Assembly (NCBI GenBank): GCA_903945375.1
Contig: CAJAVP010000077.1
Coordinates: 1 to 41,945 of the forward strand
Origin: an uncultured Methylococcaceae bacterium
Lineage (GTDB): Bacteria; Pseudomonadota; Gammaproteobacteria; Methylococcales; Methylomonadaceae
Direction of reading: 5' to 3'
Length of the DNA: 41,945 nucleotides
This document shows positions 15,932 to 24,529 of the stretch, piece by piece (the stretch's first letter is position 1; each line of letters opens with the position of its first letter). The translations under genes and the position numbers were made by a program. Under the pieces are notes generated by a model, which ran no database searches, was not told the origin of the DNA, and saw only the letters and a list, made by a program, of their open reading frames with translations.

Positions 15932-16688
15932 ACATTACCCTGCCTTCCATAAAATCAATTGCGAGCTTACGGAAATCCTTAGCTGAGCGGCTTTCCGGAC
16001 TATATTCTAAAATGGTTTTACCAAAACTTGGACATTCAGATAACAAGGTTGTCTCTCTAATGGCGGTGGCTAAAATTTGCGAAGGAAAATGTGAAAGCAA
16101 TACATTAAGAACTTGCTTAGAAATTTTCCTGTTAGGCGTGTAACGAGAAATGACCAGCCGTGCGGTGTACTGTTTTTTTAATGCCCTTTCAAACTTTTTT
16201 ACCGTTCCCATTAAATGGGATAAACCTTGCAGTGCTAAAAAATCACTGGTCATAGGAATTAAAATTTCTTCAGCCGCATAAAGCGCATTGACAATCAATA
16301 GACCAGAAGATGGTGGGCAATCAATGAATAAAAAGTCTTGTTCCGCCATATCGCTATTTGTCAGTGATTTTTTCAACAAATCGGCTCGGTGAGTGCTGTT
16401 GCTGGTTAATTGCTCAATTTCTTGTAGTCGAGGTCCAGAGGTAATCAAGCGTAAGTTTTCACGTATTTGTACAACTTGCTCATCAATGCCTTTCTCTCCC
16501 AGCATAACAGCATCAATACCGCTTTGCTTCAGATTTCGAACGCCAAAAGAAACTGACAAATGACCCTGAGGATCTAGATCTATAACAGTAACTTTTTTAC
16601 CTAATTCAGCGAGAGCATGGCACAAGTTAACCGAGGTTGTCGTTTTGCCGACGCCACCTTTCTGATTAATAATAGCGACAACTTTCAC
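15918..16688 (-). CDS. ParA-family ATPase of the chemotaxis cluster (ParC/PpfA-like)
   Basis: A 256-residue deviant Walker ATPase: NQKGGVGKTTTSVNL at the N-terminus, DLDPQGHLS as Walker A', and FLFIDCPPSSGLL as Walker B. Chromosomal ParA partition genes normally sit with parB, which is absent. The position between cheW and the STAS/cheR genes matches the ParA-like proteins (ParC in Vibrio, PpfA in Rhodobacter) that place chemotaxis arrays at cell poles or midcell. No ParP-type partner is recognised. The start is 3 nt after the cheW stop. Confidence 0.85.
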   Translation of the reverse strand: MKVVAIINQKGGVGKTTTSVNLCHALAELGKKVTVIDLDPQGHLSVSFGVRNLKQSGIDAVMLGEKGIDEQVVQIRENLRLITSGPRLQEIEQLTSNSTHRADLLKKSLTNSDMAEQDFLFIDCPPSSGLLIVNALYAAEEILIPMTSDFLALQGLSHLMGTVKKFERALKKQYTARLVISRYTPNRKISKQVLNVLLSHFPSQILATAIRETTLLSECPSFGKTILEYSPESRSAKDFRKLAIDFMEGRVMYGRK

Positions 16689-16691
16689 TAA

Positions 16692-17183
16692 TTACTCCAG
16701 ATTATCAAGACTCTCAAGCTCATCCGGATTAAGTAACTTATCGACATCTAGTAATAGGATCATATTTTTTTTAAAAACATGCATTCCTCTCATATAACGA
16801 GTATCAATTTTAGTTCCAAAATTAGGTGCTTTCTTAATTTCTTCAACTTTAATATCCAACACATCCGACACTGCATCGGCAACAATACCCATTACAAATG
16901 TGCTACTACGATGTTTGACGCATAGCACAATGACTACTGTTTTTTGGTTATAGTCGCAATGTTCCAGAGAAAATCGTTCGCGTAAATCGACGATCGGAAC
17001 GACCGAACCCCTTAAATTTAATACGCCTTTTATAAATGCAGGCGTATTAGGGATAATACGAACGGCTTCCCATCCTCTAATTTCTTGAACTTTAAGAATA
17101 TCTACTCCGTAAGCTTCACCGGCAAGCTGAAAAGTAAGAAATTGTTCTATCTGATTATTGTGAGCCTGAGTATCAGTCGTCAT
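16692..17183 (-). CDS. cheW: CheW coupling protein, second copy
   Basis: A 163-residue CheW domain protein linking receptors to CheA. It shows QFLTFQLAGEAYGVDILKVQEIRGW, then NLRGSVVPIVDLRERF and VSDVLDIKVEEI, all typical CheW blocks. The other CheW in this cluster (19523-20056) is similar but has a charged N-terminal extension. It lies 36 nt after the receptor gene, so the receptor is flanked by two CheW genes. Confidence 0.94.
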   Translation of the reverse strand: MTTDTQAHNNQIEQFLTFQLAGEAYGVDILKVQEIRGWEAVRIIPNTPAFIKGVLNLRGSVVPIVDLRERFSLEHCDYNQKTVVIVLCVKHRSSTFVMGIVADAVSDVLDIKVEEIKKAPNFGTKIDTRYMRGMHVFKKNMILLLDVDKLLNPDELESLDNLE

Positions 17184-17219
17184 GTTTATAGCACCCCTGC
17201 TTTATAGTGCAGTTTGATA

Positions 17220-19478
17220 TCAAAATTCTTCCCATTCGTCATCAGTGGTTGTGTTAGCAGTCATAGGTGGTTTTGTGAGCGGTCTATTGACTGGTGTTTG
17301 TGCAGATGCTGCTTGAGGTTTGCTCGTCGAAGCGATTATTGCTGTCGTTTTAGGTTTAATTTGATAATTAACCACTGATTTCATCTTAAAAAAATTGAGC
17401 AACGCTATCATATTGTTGATTTGTTCACTCATAGAAATGCTTGCTGCCGATGCTTGTTCCGCTAATGCGGCGTTTTGTTGAGTAATTTCATCTAGTTGTA
17501 CAATCGCTAGGTTCACTTGATCTAGTCCAGAAGTTTGTTCCGCGCTTGCTACCGCAATCTTACCAACAATTTCATTAGCTTTGCCTACACTCTCAACAAT
17601 TTCATTTAAAGCTTGACCGGTTTGATCAACAAATGCTGTCCCCGTCCTGACTTTTTGCACACTGTTTTGAATCAATTCATTACTCTGTTTGGCGGCTGCT
17701 GCACTGCGCTGCGCTAAATTACGTACTTCAGATGCAACAACGGAAAAACCCCTTCCTTGTTCTCCGGCTCTCGCGGCTTCTACGGACGCGTTTAACGCTA
17801 ACAAATTGGTTTGAAAGGCGATTTCATCAATAACAGAAATAATTTCTGCAATTTGATTGCTACTTTCATTGATTTCTTGCATCGCGGCAATCGCTAATTT
17901 CACCACATCTCCGCCTTTAATTGCCAAATCACGAGTGGAATTGACAATTTGATTCGCTTCTTTAGCATTATGAGCGGTACTTTTAACTATACCTGTCAAT
18001 TGTTCCATACTTGCTGCGGTTTCTTCCAAATTAGCCGCTTGCTGTTCTGCGCGATGGGATAGATTATTATTGCCCGCCGAGATTTCTTGGGAAGATGTTT
18101 CAACAAAATTGGCGACTTCTCTGACGCGAGAAAAAACGTCATCAAATTTGCTAACGGCTTCATTGACATTGTTTTTACATTGACCGTAAAGTCCTTCATA
18201 GTCATTAGTGATGTGCTGAGTTAAATCACCATTTGCTAAATTCTCCATCACAAGACCAATATCAGAAAAAAACTTTTCCAGTGTTTGATTGGATAACGTT
18301 TCTTGCGTGACATCAGCAGCATATTTGACCACTTTATAAGGCTTGCCATCATTATCTAAGATTGGGTTGTAAGAGGCGTGTAGATAAACTGTTTTGCCGC
18401 CTTTACCAACACGTTTGTATTCGCCGATATCATGTTGACCAAGATTTAATTGTTCCCAAAAACGTTTATATTCAACGCTATTAGCATAGATCGGGTCAAC
18501 AAAAAGACGATGATGTCTGCCGATAATTTCTGCAAGGGTATAACCCATAGCATTTAAAAACAGATCATTAGCGGAAATAATAGTACCATCCATTTTAAAC
18601 TGGACGATAGGCTGGGATTTATCAATCGCTTCAATTTGTCGGACATAGTCTTTGTTGATTAAATCTTTTTCTTTTAAATGTTTTTCATTTTCCCGACTGG
18701 AAGCTAAATCTGCATTAAACTTGACTCCCAAAGAAAATAAAGCTCTAAAACAGTCACCAAGCTGATCCTTGCGTGATAGATCTGTTGATATTTTAAAGCT
18801 GTCGTTTAGAAAGCGATACGAGATACCTACAATCGCTTCTAGCCCACAATCCATAGACGCTAATAAATCTCTTAAAACAATAAACCCCGTTGCTATCAAA
18901 AAACAGAGTATTCCAGTGCTCAAAAAGTTTTTCTCTAGCACGAACAGATATAACAAGTAAATATTGGGCAAGATTAACACGGTCATCGCGATCATGCCTT
19001 TTTTCCAAATAGATAATTCTTTAAGTAATTTGGAGAAGCCCTTAGTGGCATCAGAGCGTGTTTTCGCTGTTTTTGATTTACGTTTTTCTTGCTGAAATGT
19101 CGCTTGACGCTGCGCATCAGGTTTAATTTCATAACGAACGGCAAGGTATTCACGCGCTTTACCTTTAGTAAAAATAGGCGTTATATTGGTTTCACTCCAA
19201 TAATAATCACCATTTTTTGTACGATTTTTTATAATGCCTTTCCAAGGCTTATCGGCTTTCAGTGATTTCCATAGATCCTGATACAAACTCTCCGAAACAT
19301 CAGGATGTCGAGTAATATTATGACTAGAACCAAGCAATTCTTCTCGTGAAAATCCCGTTACTTCAACAAAGGCATCATTGACATAAGTAATAATCCCATC
19401 TAAATCAGTTCTTGTGACTAAGAAGGTATCTTTGCTCATCACTATTTCTTTATCAGTAATTGGCATATTCACTTTCAT
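17220..19478 (-). CDS. Methyl-accepting chemotaxis protein with Aer-like PAS, second PAS and C-terminal tether
   Basis: A 752-residue receptor. The N-terminal PAS domain (about residues 15-120) is Aer-like, with NITRHPDVSESLYQDLW and KGIIKNRTKNGDYYW, suggesting flavin-based redox or oxygen sensing. Two adjacent hydrophobic helices follow (about 160-205), with little periplasmic sequence. A second PAS domain (about 280-395) and a HAMP-like stretch lead to the signalling domain, whose tip reads FQTNLLALNASVEAARAGE and then QGRGFSVVASEVRNLAQ. The protein ends EWEEF, matching the xWxxF peptide that tethers CheR and CheB in other receptors. It is the only full receptor in the cluster. FAD binding is inferred from similarity. 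Confidence 0.92.
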   Translation of the reverse strand: MKVNMPITDKEIVMSKDTFLVTRTDLDGIITYVNDAFVEVTGFSREELLGSSHNITRHPDVSESLYQDLWKSLKADKPWKGIIKNRTKNGDYYWSETNITPIFTKGKAREYLAVRYEIKPDAQRQATFQQEKRKSKTAKTRSDATKGFSKLLKELSIWKKGMIAMTVLILPNIYLLYLFVLEKNFLSTGILCFLIATGFIVLRDLLASMDCGLEAIVGISYRFLNDSFKISTDLSRKDQLGDCFRALFSLGVKFNADLASSRENEKHLKEKDLINKDYVRQIEAIDKSQPIVQFKMDGTIISANDLFLNAMGYTLAEIIGRHHRLFVDPIYANSVEYKRFWEQLNLGQHDIGEYKRVGKGGKTVYLHASYNPILDNDGKPYKVVKYAADVTQETLSNQTLEKFFSDIGLVMENLANGDLTQHITNDYEGLYGQCKNNVNEAVSKFDDVFSRVREVANFVETSSQEISAGNNNLSHRAEQQAANLEETAASMEQLTGIVKSTAHNAKEANQIVNSTRDLAIKGGDVVKLAIAAMQEINESSNQIAEIISVIDEIAFQTNLLALNASVEAARAGEQGRGFSVVASEVRNLAQRSAAAAKQSNELIQNSVQKVRTGTAFVDQTGQALNEIVESVGKANEIVGKIAVASAEQTSGLDQVNLAIVQLDEITQQNAALAEQASAASISMSEQINNMIALLNFFKMKSVVNYQIKPKTTAIIASTSKPQAASAQTPVNRPLTKPPMTANTTTDDEWEEF

Positions 19479-19522
19479 GGTGTTTACACTCTATTAAAGG
19501 TATTAAGGAAAAAAGGTGGAGA

Positions 19523-20056
19523 TCATTGGTTAAATTCACTCTGATCCAGATCGTCTAGTTTTAGTAACTTATCCACATCTAGCAGCATAACCATGCGCTC
19601 ATTTACAGATACGAGACCATTGATAAATTCATTGCTTATTTTGGTGCCAAAATCAGGCGCGTTTTGAATTTTATCAAAATCGACACTAATAACATCAGAA
19701 ACGGAGTCAACGACAACACCCATTGTGCGTATTTTTTTACTGTCTCCAGTTTGTAAAACAACCACAACAGTTAATAAGGTATAGTCCGCACTTTTTAATT
19801 TAAAACGCTCTCTTAAATCAATAATTGGCACAATGGAGCCACGTAAATTAACGACACCTTTTTCGTATAGAGGCACATTGGGGATTCTTGATACCGGCTC
19901 CCAACTACGGATCTCTTGCACCCTTAAAATATCAACGCCGTATTCTTCATTGCCTAAACTAAAGCTTAAATATTGACCTGTGTTATCAAGATTTTTGTTA
20001 TAACGCTCTTGGTCACGCTCTTTATTATCAGATTCAGAAGCTAAGTTTTCGTTCAT
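19523..20056 (-). CDS. cheW: CheW coupling protein, first copy
   Basis: A 177-residue CheW with a charged 25-residue N-terminal extension before the domain (GQYLSFSLGNEEYGVDIL and VQEIRSWEPVSRIPNVP). NLRGSIVPIIDLRERFKL and VVDSVSDVISVD are present. It lies 33 nt after cheA and 44 nt before the receptor. Having two CheWs may allow different array stoichiometries; not shown. Confidence 0.94.
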   Translation of the reverse strand: MNENLASESDNKERDQERYNKNLDNTGQYLSFSLGNEEYGVDILRVQEIRSWEPVSRIPNVPLYEKGVVNLRGSIVPIIDLRERFKLKSADYTLLTVVVVLQTGDSKKIRTMGVVVDSVSDVISVDFDKIQNAPDFGTKISNEFINGLVSVNERMVMLLDVDKLLKLDDLDQSEFNQ

Positions 20057-20089
20057 AGGACTGGTATTGTGATTTTGATTTATAAAATA

Positions 20090-22276
20090 TCAACGACTAG
20101 AGAAACGCACTAACCCGGGCACATCCAGAATAAGTGCAACCGAACCATCCCCTAGAATAGTTGCTCCAGAAACCCCTTCAACCCGTCGATAATTGGCTTC
20201 TAATGATTTAATGACAACTTGTTGTTGTCCGAGCAAATCATCAACAAACAGACCGCACAAGACGCCTTGACCCTCGACAACGACAATAACGCCTTCAGCA
20301 GTTTTGGACGTGTTTTTGGGTTTGACATTAAACACTTTGTGCATTCGAATAATTGGAATGTAATGGTTACGAAGACGGAATGTCTCACCTTTACCCGCAA
20401 CTTTATTCAGCATTTTCTCGGTAATATTGATGGACTCAATAATTGATACTAATGGCACGATATACGTTTCATCGCCAACCGCAACCGATTGACCATCAAG
20501 AATTGCAAGTGTTAGAGGTAAATGAATGGCAATCGTTGTGCCTTTGCCCAATTCCGAGGAGATTTCAATATTGCCGCCTAATGCTTCAATATTGCGGCGT
20601 ACGACATCCATGCCAACACCACGCCCAGAAATATCCGTGAGTTTTTCAGCAGTTGAAAAACCGGGCAAGAAAATAAGCTCAAACGCTTGTTTATCGGTTA
20701 ACACGGCACTCTCGTCAATGAGTCCCTTCTCGACAGCTTTACCGATCAGTTTCTTTTTATCCATGCCATTACCGTCATCAATTATTTCAATAACGATATG
20801 ACCACCACGGTGGTAAGCTTTTAATTCGATAATACCCGTCTCGTGTTTACCTGCCGCCAAACGGTTTGCAGGCATTTCAATGCCGTGATCTAAACTATTA
20901 CGGATTAAATGCACTAGGGGATCGTTAATTAATTCGACAACGGATTTGTCAATTTCTGTATTTTCACCGACTAATTTTAGCTCAATTTTTTTACCTAATT
21001 TAGAGCTGATGTCATGAACAAGGCGAGGAAATCGACTAAAAACAAAGCTAATTGGTAACATTCGTACATTCATTACGCTTTGTTGTAAGTCTCTAGTGTG
21101 GCGCTCTAACTGAGCAAGTCCTTTCTTGAGCTGGTCTAGCTTGTCCATTGTGAAATTTTCGCCAACCAAACCGAGCATTGATTGAGTGATGACAACCTCG
21201 CCTACCATGTTAATCAAGGCATCAATTTTTGCGGTATCCACACGGATAGATGTTGATGCAGCAACGGTGTTTTTTATTTCTGACTCGACATTAGGTAGCT
21301 TTATAGCATCACGTGTTCGCGACACCGGCACTTCTTCTGGCTTATCAAAGGCTTTGGGTAGTTCTAAGGGGGCGGCGAGGATGCTGATATCGGGAACTGG
21401 AGAGCTAGGTTCAGGTATCGCCGGATCGGGTTCTTTGAACTCTTCGACCGTATCTTCAATTGGAAGAGGTTGGGATGCTTTAGGCGCGACCGAGACAGGT
21501 TTGGCTGGTTTTTGTGCAATTGCCTGGATGTCCAGCTCACAATCTCCTTCCACCCAATTAAATATTTCCCTTATTTCTGATTCTGGTATTTCTCCTGTGA
21601 CCTTAATGTCCCACGATAAATTACATTCTTCCGGATCAAGTTCAAAAATACTGGGAACATCTTGGATACTAATAAGAGCTGTTAATTCACCTAGCTCGGC
21701 TAATTCCCGAAACATTCTGACAGGATCATTACCGGTTTTTAGTAAATCGAGATAAGGACAAAAAGCAATTTTCCAGCCAACCTCAGCTTCTTTAGGAGAG
21801 TCTTCGGGTTTGTCGGAGTTGTGTATGGTAGGCTTAGCTTCGGTTTCAGTGATAGTTGGAATATCAGCGATCAATACAGCAGAGTTGCCACCATTTAATT
21901 CTTGCTCTAAAGCAGCTTTGTGTAAAGCTACAGCGTGTTCGTCAACAGCTTGTTCATTTTGGATGGAGGTTAGCATTTCCCTTAAGCAGTCCACCGAACC
22001 AAGCAACACATTAATGGCGTTTTGTGTAACTTTTCGACGACCATCGCGCATTTCATCCAATAAAGTTTCCATGACGTGCGTAAAATCCGCCACCATATTA
22101 AAACCAAAGGTACCACTCCCCCCTTTTATCGAATGCGCGCCTCTGAATATGGTATTGATGACTTCCGAATCAATATCGCCCATATCAAGATTGAGCAAGC
22201 CTGACTCCATTGCTTCCAATCCCTCGAAACATTCTTCGAAAAAAACCTGATGGAATTGCGACATATCGATAGACAT
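20090..22276 (-). CDS. cheA: Chemotaxis histidine kinase
   Basis: A 728-residue CheA. Domains in order are the Hpt domain with phosphorylated H48 (FRGAHSIKGGSGTFGF); a region with a SpoT-like CYLDLLKTGNDPVRMFREL segment; a Pro/Glu-rich linker (about 250-330); the dimerisation helices; the ATP-binding domain with HLIRNSLDHGIEMPANR, DDGNGMD and SGRGVGMDVVRRNIEALGG; and a C-terminal CheW-like domain (about 590-728). A typical P2 domain is hard to recognise; residues about 165-250 hold two weakly similar repeats instead. It lies 45 nt after cheY. Confidence 0.96.
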   Translation of the reverse strand: MSIDMSQFHQVFFEECFEGLEAMESGLLNLDMGDIDSEVINTIFRGAHSIKGGSGTFGFNMVADFTHVMETLLDEMRDGRRKVTQNAINVLLGSVDCLREMLTSIQNEQAVDEHAVALHKAALEQELNGGNSAVLIADIPTITETEAKPTIHNSDKPEDSPKEAEVGWKIAFCPYLDLLKTGNDPVRMFRELAELGELTALISIQDVPSIFELDPEECNLSWDIKVTGEIPESEIREIFNWVEGDCELDIQAIAQKPAKPVSVAPKASQPLPIEDTVEEFKEPDPAIPEPSSPVPDISILAAPLELPKAFDKPEEVPVSRTRDAIKLPNVESEIKNTVAASTSIRVDTAKIDALINMVGEVVITQSMLGLVGENFTMDKLDQLKKGLAQLERHTRDLQQSVMNVRMLPISFVFSRFPRLVHDISSKLGKKIELKLVGENTEIDKSVVELINDPLVHLIRNSLDHGIEMPANRLAAGKHETGIIELKAYHRGGHIVIEIIDDGNGMDKKKLIGKAVEKGLIDESAVLTDKQAFELIFLPGFSTAEKLTDISGRGVGMDVVRRNIEALGGNIEISSELGKGTTIAIHLPLTLAILDGQSVAVGDETYIVPLVSIIESINITEKMLNKVAGKGETFRLRNHYIPIIRMHKVFNVKPKNTSKTAEGVIVVVEGQGVLCGLFVDDLLGQQQVVIKSLEANYRRVEGVSGATILGDGSVALILDVPGLVRFSSR

Positions 22277-22321
22277 AAACTTACCTGTGTATCTTTAAAT
22301 TCAACTAAACAAGGCTAAAAT

Positions 22322-22684
22322 TCAACCTAAGACTTTTTTTAACGTTTTTAATAATTGATCTGGATCAAAGGGCTTAACAATCCACCCAGTTGCACCTGCC
22401 GCTTTTCCCTCCATTTTCTTTTCCATTCCAGATTCAGTCGTTAGGGTTAGCATGGGAATAAATTTGTATTCAGGAAGCATCCGTAAATCTTTAATGAGCG
22501 TAATGCCATCTTTATTGGGCATATTCACATCAGTAATGATGCAATCGAATTGCCTGTTTTGCGCTTTAGTTAGCGCATCTACACCATCTACTGCTTCTTC
22601 AACATCGTATCCAGCACCTTTTAAAGTAAAAGTAACCATTTTTCTCATTGATGCCGAATCGTCAACTGCAAGAATACTTGCCAT
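22322..22684 (-). CDS. cheY: Chemotaxis response regulator CheY-like
   Basis: A 120-residue single receiver domain. Key residues are D8-D9 (LAVDDSASM), phosphorylation site D52 (CIITDVNMPNKDG), T at TLTTES and K in VKPFDPDQL. The ATG at 22684 is chosen because GGAGAG lies 6 nt upstream, and because proteins of this type begin MASILAVDD. An ATG 7 codons further upstream exists but would place that Shine-Dalgarno sequence inside the gene. It is the first gene of the chemotaxis cluster. No cheZ is present in the window, so signal termination probably uses another route. Confidence 0.92.
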   Translation of the reverse strand: MASILAVDDSASMRKMVTFTLKGAGYDVEEAVDGVDALTKAQNRQFDCIITDVNMPNKDGITLIKDLRMLPEYKFIPMLTLTTESGMEKKMEGKAAGATGWIVKPFDPDQLLKTLKKVLG

Positions 22685-23470
22685 TGTTCTCTCCATTAAG
22701 TTCAATTTTTAAAGCAAAGCTGTCATTTGTCTAATTGTAACATTCAAGGTTTTTGAAACTATACATAATTTCTCGTTTTTTTCGCTTAATGTGATTATCA
22801 AGCCCAATGACAGAGCTAGTATAGCTCAATCTTGTGATTTGAATATTGTTAGCTTAAAAAACGCTATCAAACCCTAATCATGAGTTAAGTTGCTCAACGA
22901 TCTGTTTATTTAGCACAGTGGAGGGGTATTGTTAATAACCTCGCCAAACTTAAAGCGGGACACAGTTAAAGGCTAAACCATTCATGATGAGCTTGTCGAA
23001 CCATGATCGGCTTAACCGTCTATCCTTCGCAAGCTCATGACTCAGGACGATGGTTAAACCTTGTTGAGTGTCCTCTGTTAGTTGGTAGCCTTAATAACGT
23101 CTAGTTAAACCCGTCCATGGAACGGTTGAGATCCACACAATTAAAAATCTGACATAAACGCTAAGTGGCAATCTTACTCATAAAAAGCAAAACGGGCTAG
23201 ATGTTACGAAAAAAAACGTCTAAAAAGACAAATTAACGTGTTGGCTAGTTCAGGTCTCGCGAGTAAAACCTAGGATTCCAGCATTTCATAGGTGAACATT
23301 GCAGCGGCACATCAAAAGATTGGCCCTATTGAGATGGGTGGGCGTTTGCCTAAAAGTAAAATCATGACCAAATTTACCTTGTCTGCCAGTTATTTTTAGC
23401 CATATTTTAAGCAGTTCGCGTAAAATCGACCTTTCCAACATTCCACTAATCCACATTATAAGGAATATAT
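22685..23470. other. Gene-free stretch between the chemotaxis cluster and the Hsp70 cluster
   Basis: About 786 nt without a convincing gene. It holds the upstream region of cheY, the long palindromic element at 22958-23073, and a short near-palindrome centred on CCATGG near 23115. An open frame on the minus strand at 23286-23579 has no recognisable protein and overlaps the start of the next gene, so it is not called. Confidence 0.6.
22958..23073. repeat. Long imperfect palindrome, REP-like element
   Basis: Three nested arm segments pair in order: GGACAC (22958-22963) with GTGTCC (23068-23073); GGCTAAACCA (22971-22980) with TGGTTAAACC (23051-23060), 8 of 10; and ATGAGCTTG (22987-22995) with CAAGCTCAT (23030-23038). 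The core GAGCTTGTCGAA resembles a palindromic repeat core that is scattered through many proteobacterial genomes. Only one copy is in this window, so its repeat status is inferred. Confidence 0.55.
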
Positions 23471-23857
23471 ATGAAAATAATTCTATACCTGGCTTTTTTA
23501 CTGACAAGTATCTCCGTCTTGGCTGAGGATGCCAAAAATGAATGGCATAACACGGATCTAACTGATGCGACCATTGCAATTATTCAGCAGGCCAGCTACC
23601 AATATAAAAAATGCGCCTCTGATGAAATGCAAAAAAACGTTTACCACAACCAAGATACGCGCCATGCGACTGATGCGATTATGAAAGAATGCGAGCCTGT
23701 TTTAGCAAAAATGCGGGACGTTTATTTAGCGCAAAAAGTGCCAGGTGTGATTGCCGATCGACACTTAAAACAATTACGCCTGCAAACGACACGCAGCGTA
23801 TTACAAACGATGATGTTTGCCGAGGCAGCACGTAAATCCGGACAACAACCCCAATAA
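23471..23857 (+). CDS. Small secreted protein of unknown function
   Basis: A 128-residue protein with a clear signal peptide (MKIILYLAFLLTSISVLA, cleavage before EDA) and a good AAGGA ribosome binding site. The mature part is helical and charged, with two cysteines (YKKCASDEM and KECEPVLAKM) about 40 residues apart that could form a disulfide in the periplasm. I do not recognise the family. It is followed 18 nt later by a DUF2760 gene, so it is probably the first gene of the Hsp70 operon. Confidence 0.7.
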   Translation: MKIILYLAFLLTSISVLAEDAKNEWHNTDLTDATIAIIQQASYQYKKCASDEMQKNVYHNQDTRHATDAIMKECEPVLAKMRDVYLAQKVPGVIADRHLKQLRLQTTRSVLQTMMFAEAARKSGQQPQ

Positions 23858-23875
23858 CCCTTGGCATAACTACCC

Positions 23876-24529
23876 ATGAATACACTTTATACTATTGATT
23901 TATCATTAAAACCGACGACATTCGATGTCTGGCATGTGTGTCTGGCTGGAACCGTTACGTTGTTATCGCTGACCTTAATTATCGTCTTAGTGATTTTAGT
24001 TGGCAGCTTGCTGAGGAAAAAACCAGCTGCGCCTGTGACTCAAACCGTCATGACCCCACCAGAGCCGATTATTCAAATCGTTGAAAAAATTGTTGAGGTT
24101 GAAAAAATAGTCCAGGCTCCGATACCAGAGCCAGTCGTTTTGAAAGAAGCGACGCCGGATGCCGCAATGCAATTGCTGGGCTTATTGCAAAAAGAAGCAC
24201 GTTTTATTGATTTTATCAAAGAAGACATTGCCGCTTTCAATGATGCAGATATTGGTGTAGTGGCGCGTGTGGTGCATGACGGCTGCAATAAAGCCTTAAA
24301 TGAACATTTTAGCTTAGTGCCGATTCGTAGTGAGCCCGAAGGTTCCAGAATTACCTTGCCGGCTGGTTTTGATGCCTCTCAAATACGATTAATCGGCAAT
24401 ATCGTGGGGCAAGCTCCATTTTCCGGTGCATTAGTTCATAAAGGCTGGCAAGTGACTAACGTCCGATTGCCTAAATTAACACAAGGTTATAACCCCGCGA
24501 TTGTTGCTGCCGCCGAGGTAGAACTATGA
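23876..24529 (+). CDS. DUF2760 membrane-anchored protein
   Basis: A 217-residue protein. One membrane helix (about residues 20-45, LAGTVTLLSLTLIIVLVILV) is followed by a Pro/Glu/Val-rich linker (about 50-90). The C-terminal domain starts at MQLLGLLQKEARFIDFIKED and ends with GALVHKGWQVTNVRLPKL, the pattern I associate with DUF2760. Such proteins occur beside unusual Hsp70 genes, as here: its stop overlaps the Hsp70 start by 4 nt (ATGA). It may anchor or recruit the chaperone at the membrane; this is inference. Confidence 0.75.
   Translation: MNTLYTIDLSLKPTTFDVWHVCLAGTVTLLSLTLIIVLVILVGSLLRKKPAAPVTQTVMTPPEPIIQIVEKIVEVEKIVQAPIPEPVVLKEATPDAAMQLLGLLQKEARFIDFIKEDIAAFNDADIGVVARVVHDGCNKALNEHFSLVPIRSEPEGSRITLPAGFDASQIRLIGNIVGQAPFSGALVHKGWQVTNVRLPKLTQGYNPAIVAAAEVEL

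Noticed and set aside
15918-16688. ParA gene considered as the chromosome partition ATPase
   Set aside because: There is no parB, parS or gidAB context, and it is embedded in chemotaxis genes with a 3-nt gap to cheW.
21186-22250. Long open frames on the plus strand (189 and 146 residues)
   Set aside because: They lie antisense to cheA, have low-complexity Ser-rich translations, no ribosome binding site and no recognisable family. They are by-products of cheA codon use.
23286-23579. 97-residue frame on the minus strand in the gene-free stretch
   Set aside because: It overlaps the signal peptide region of the secreted protein gene, has no Shine-Dalgarno sequence and no recognisable pattern.
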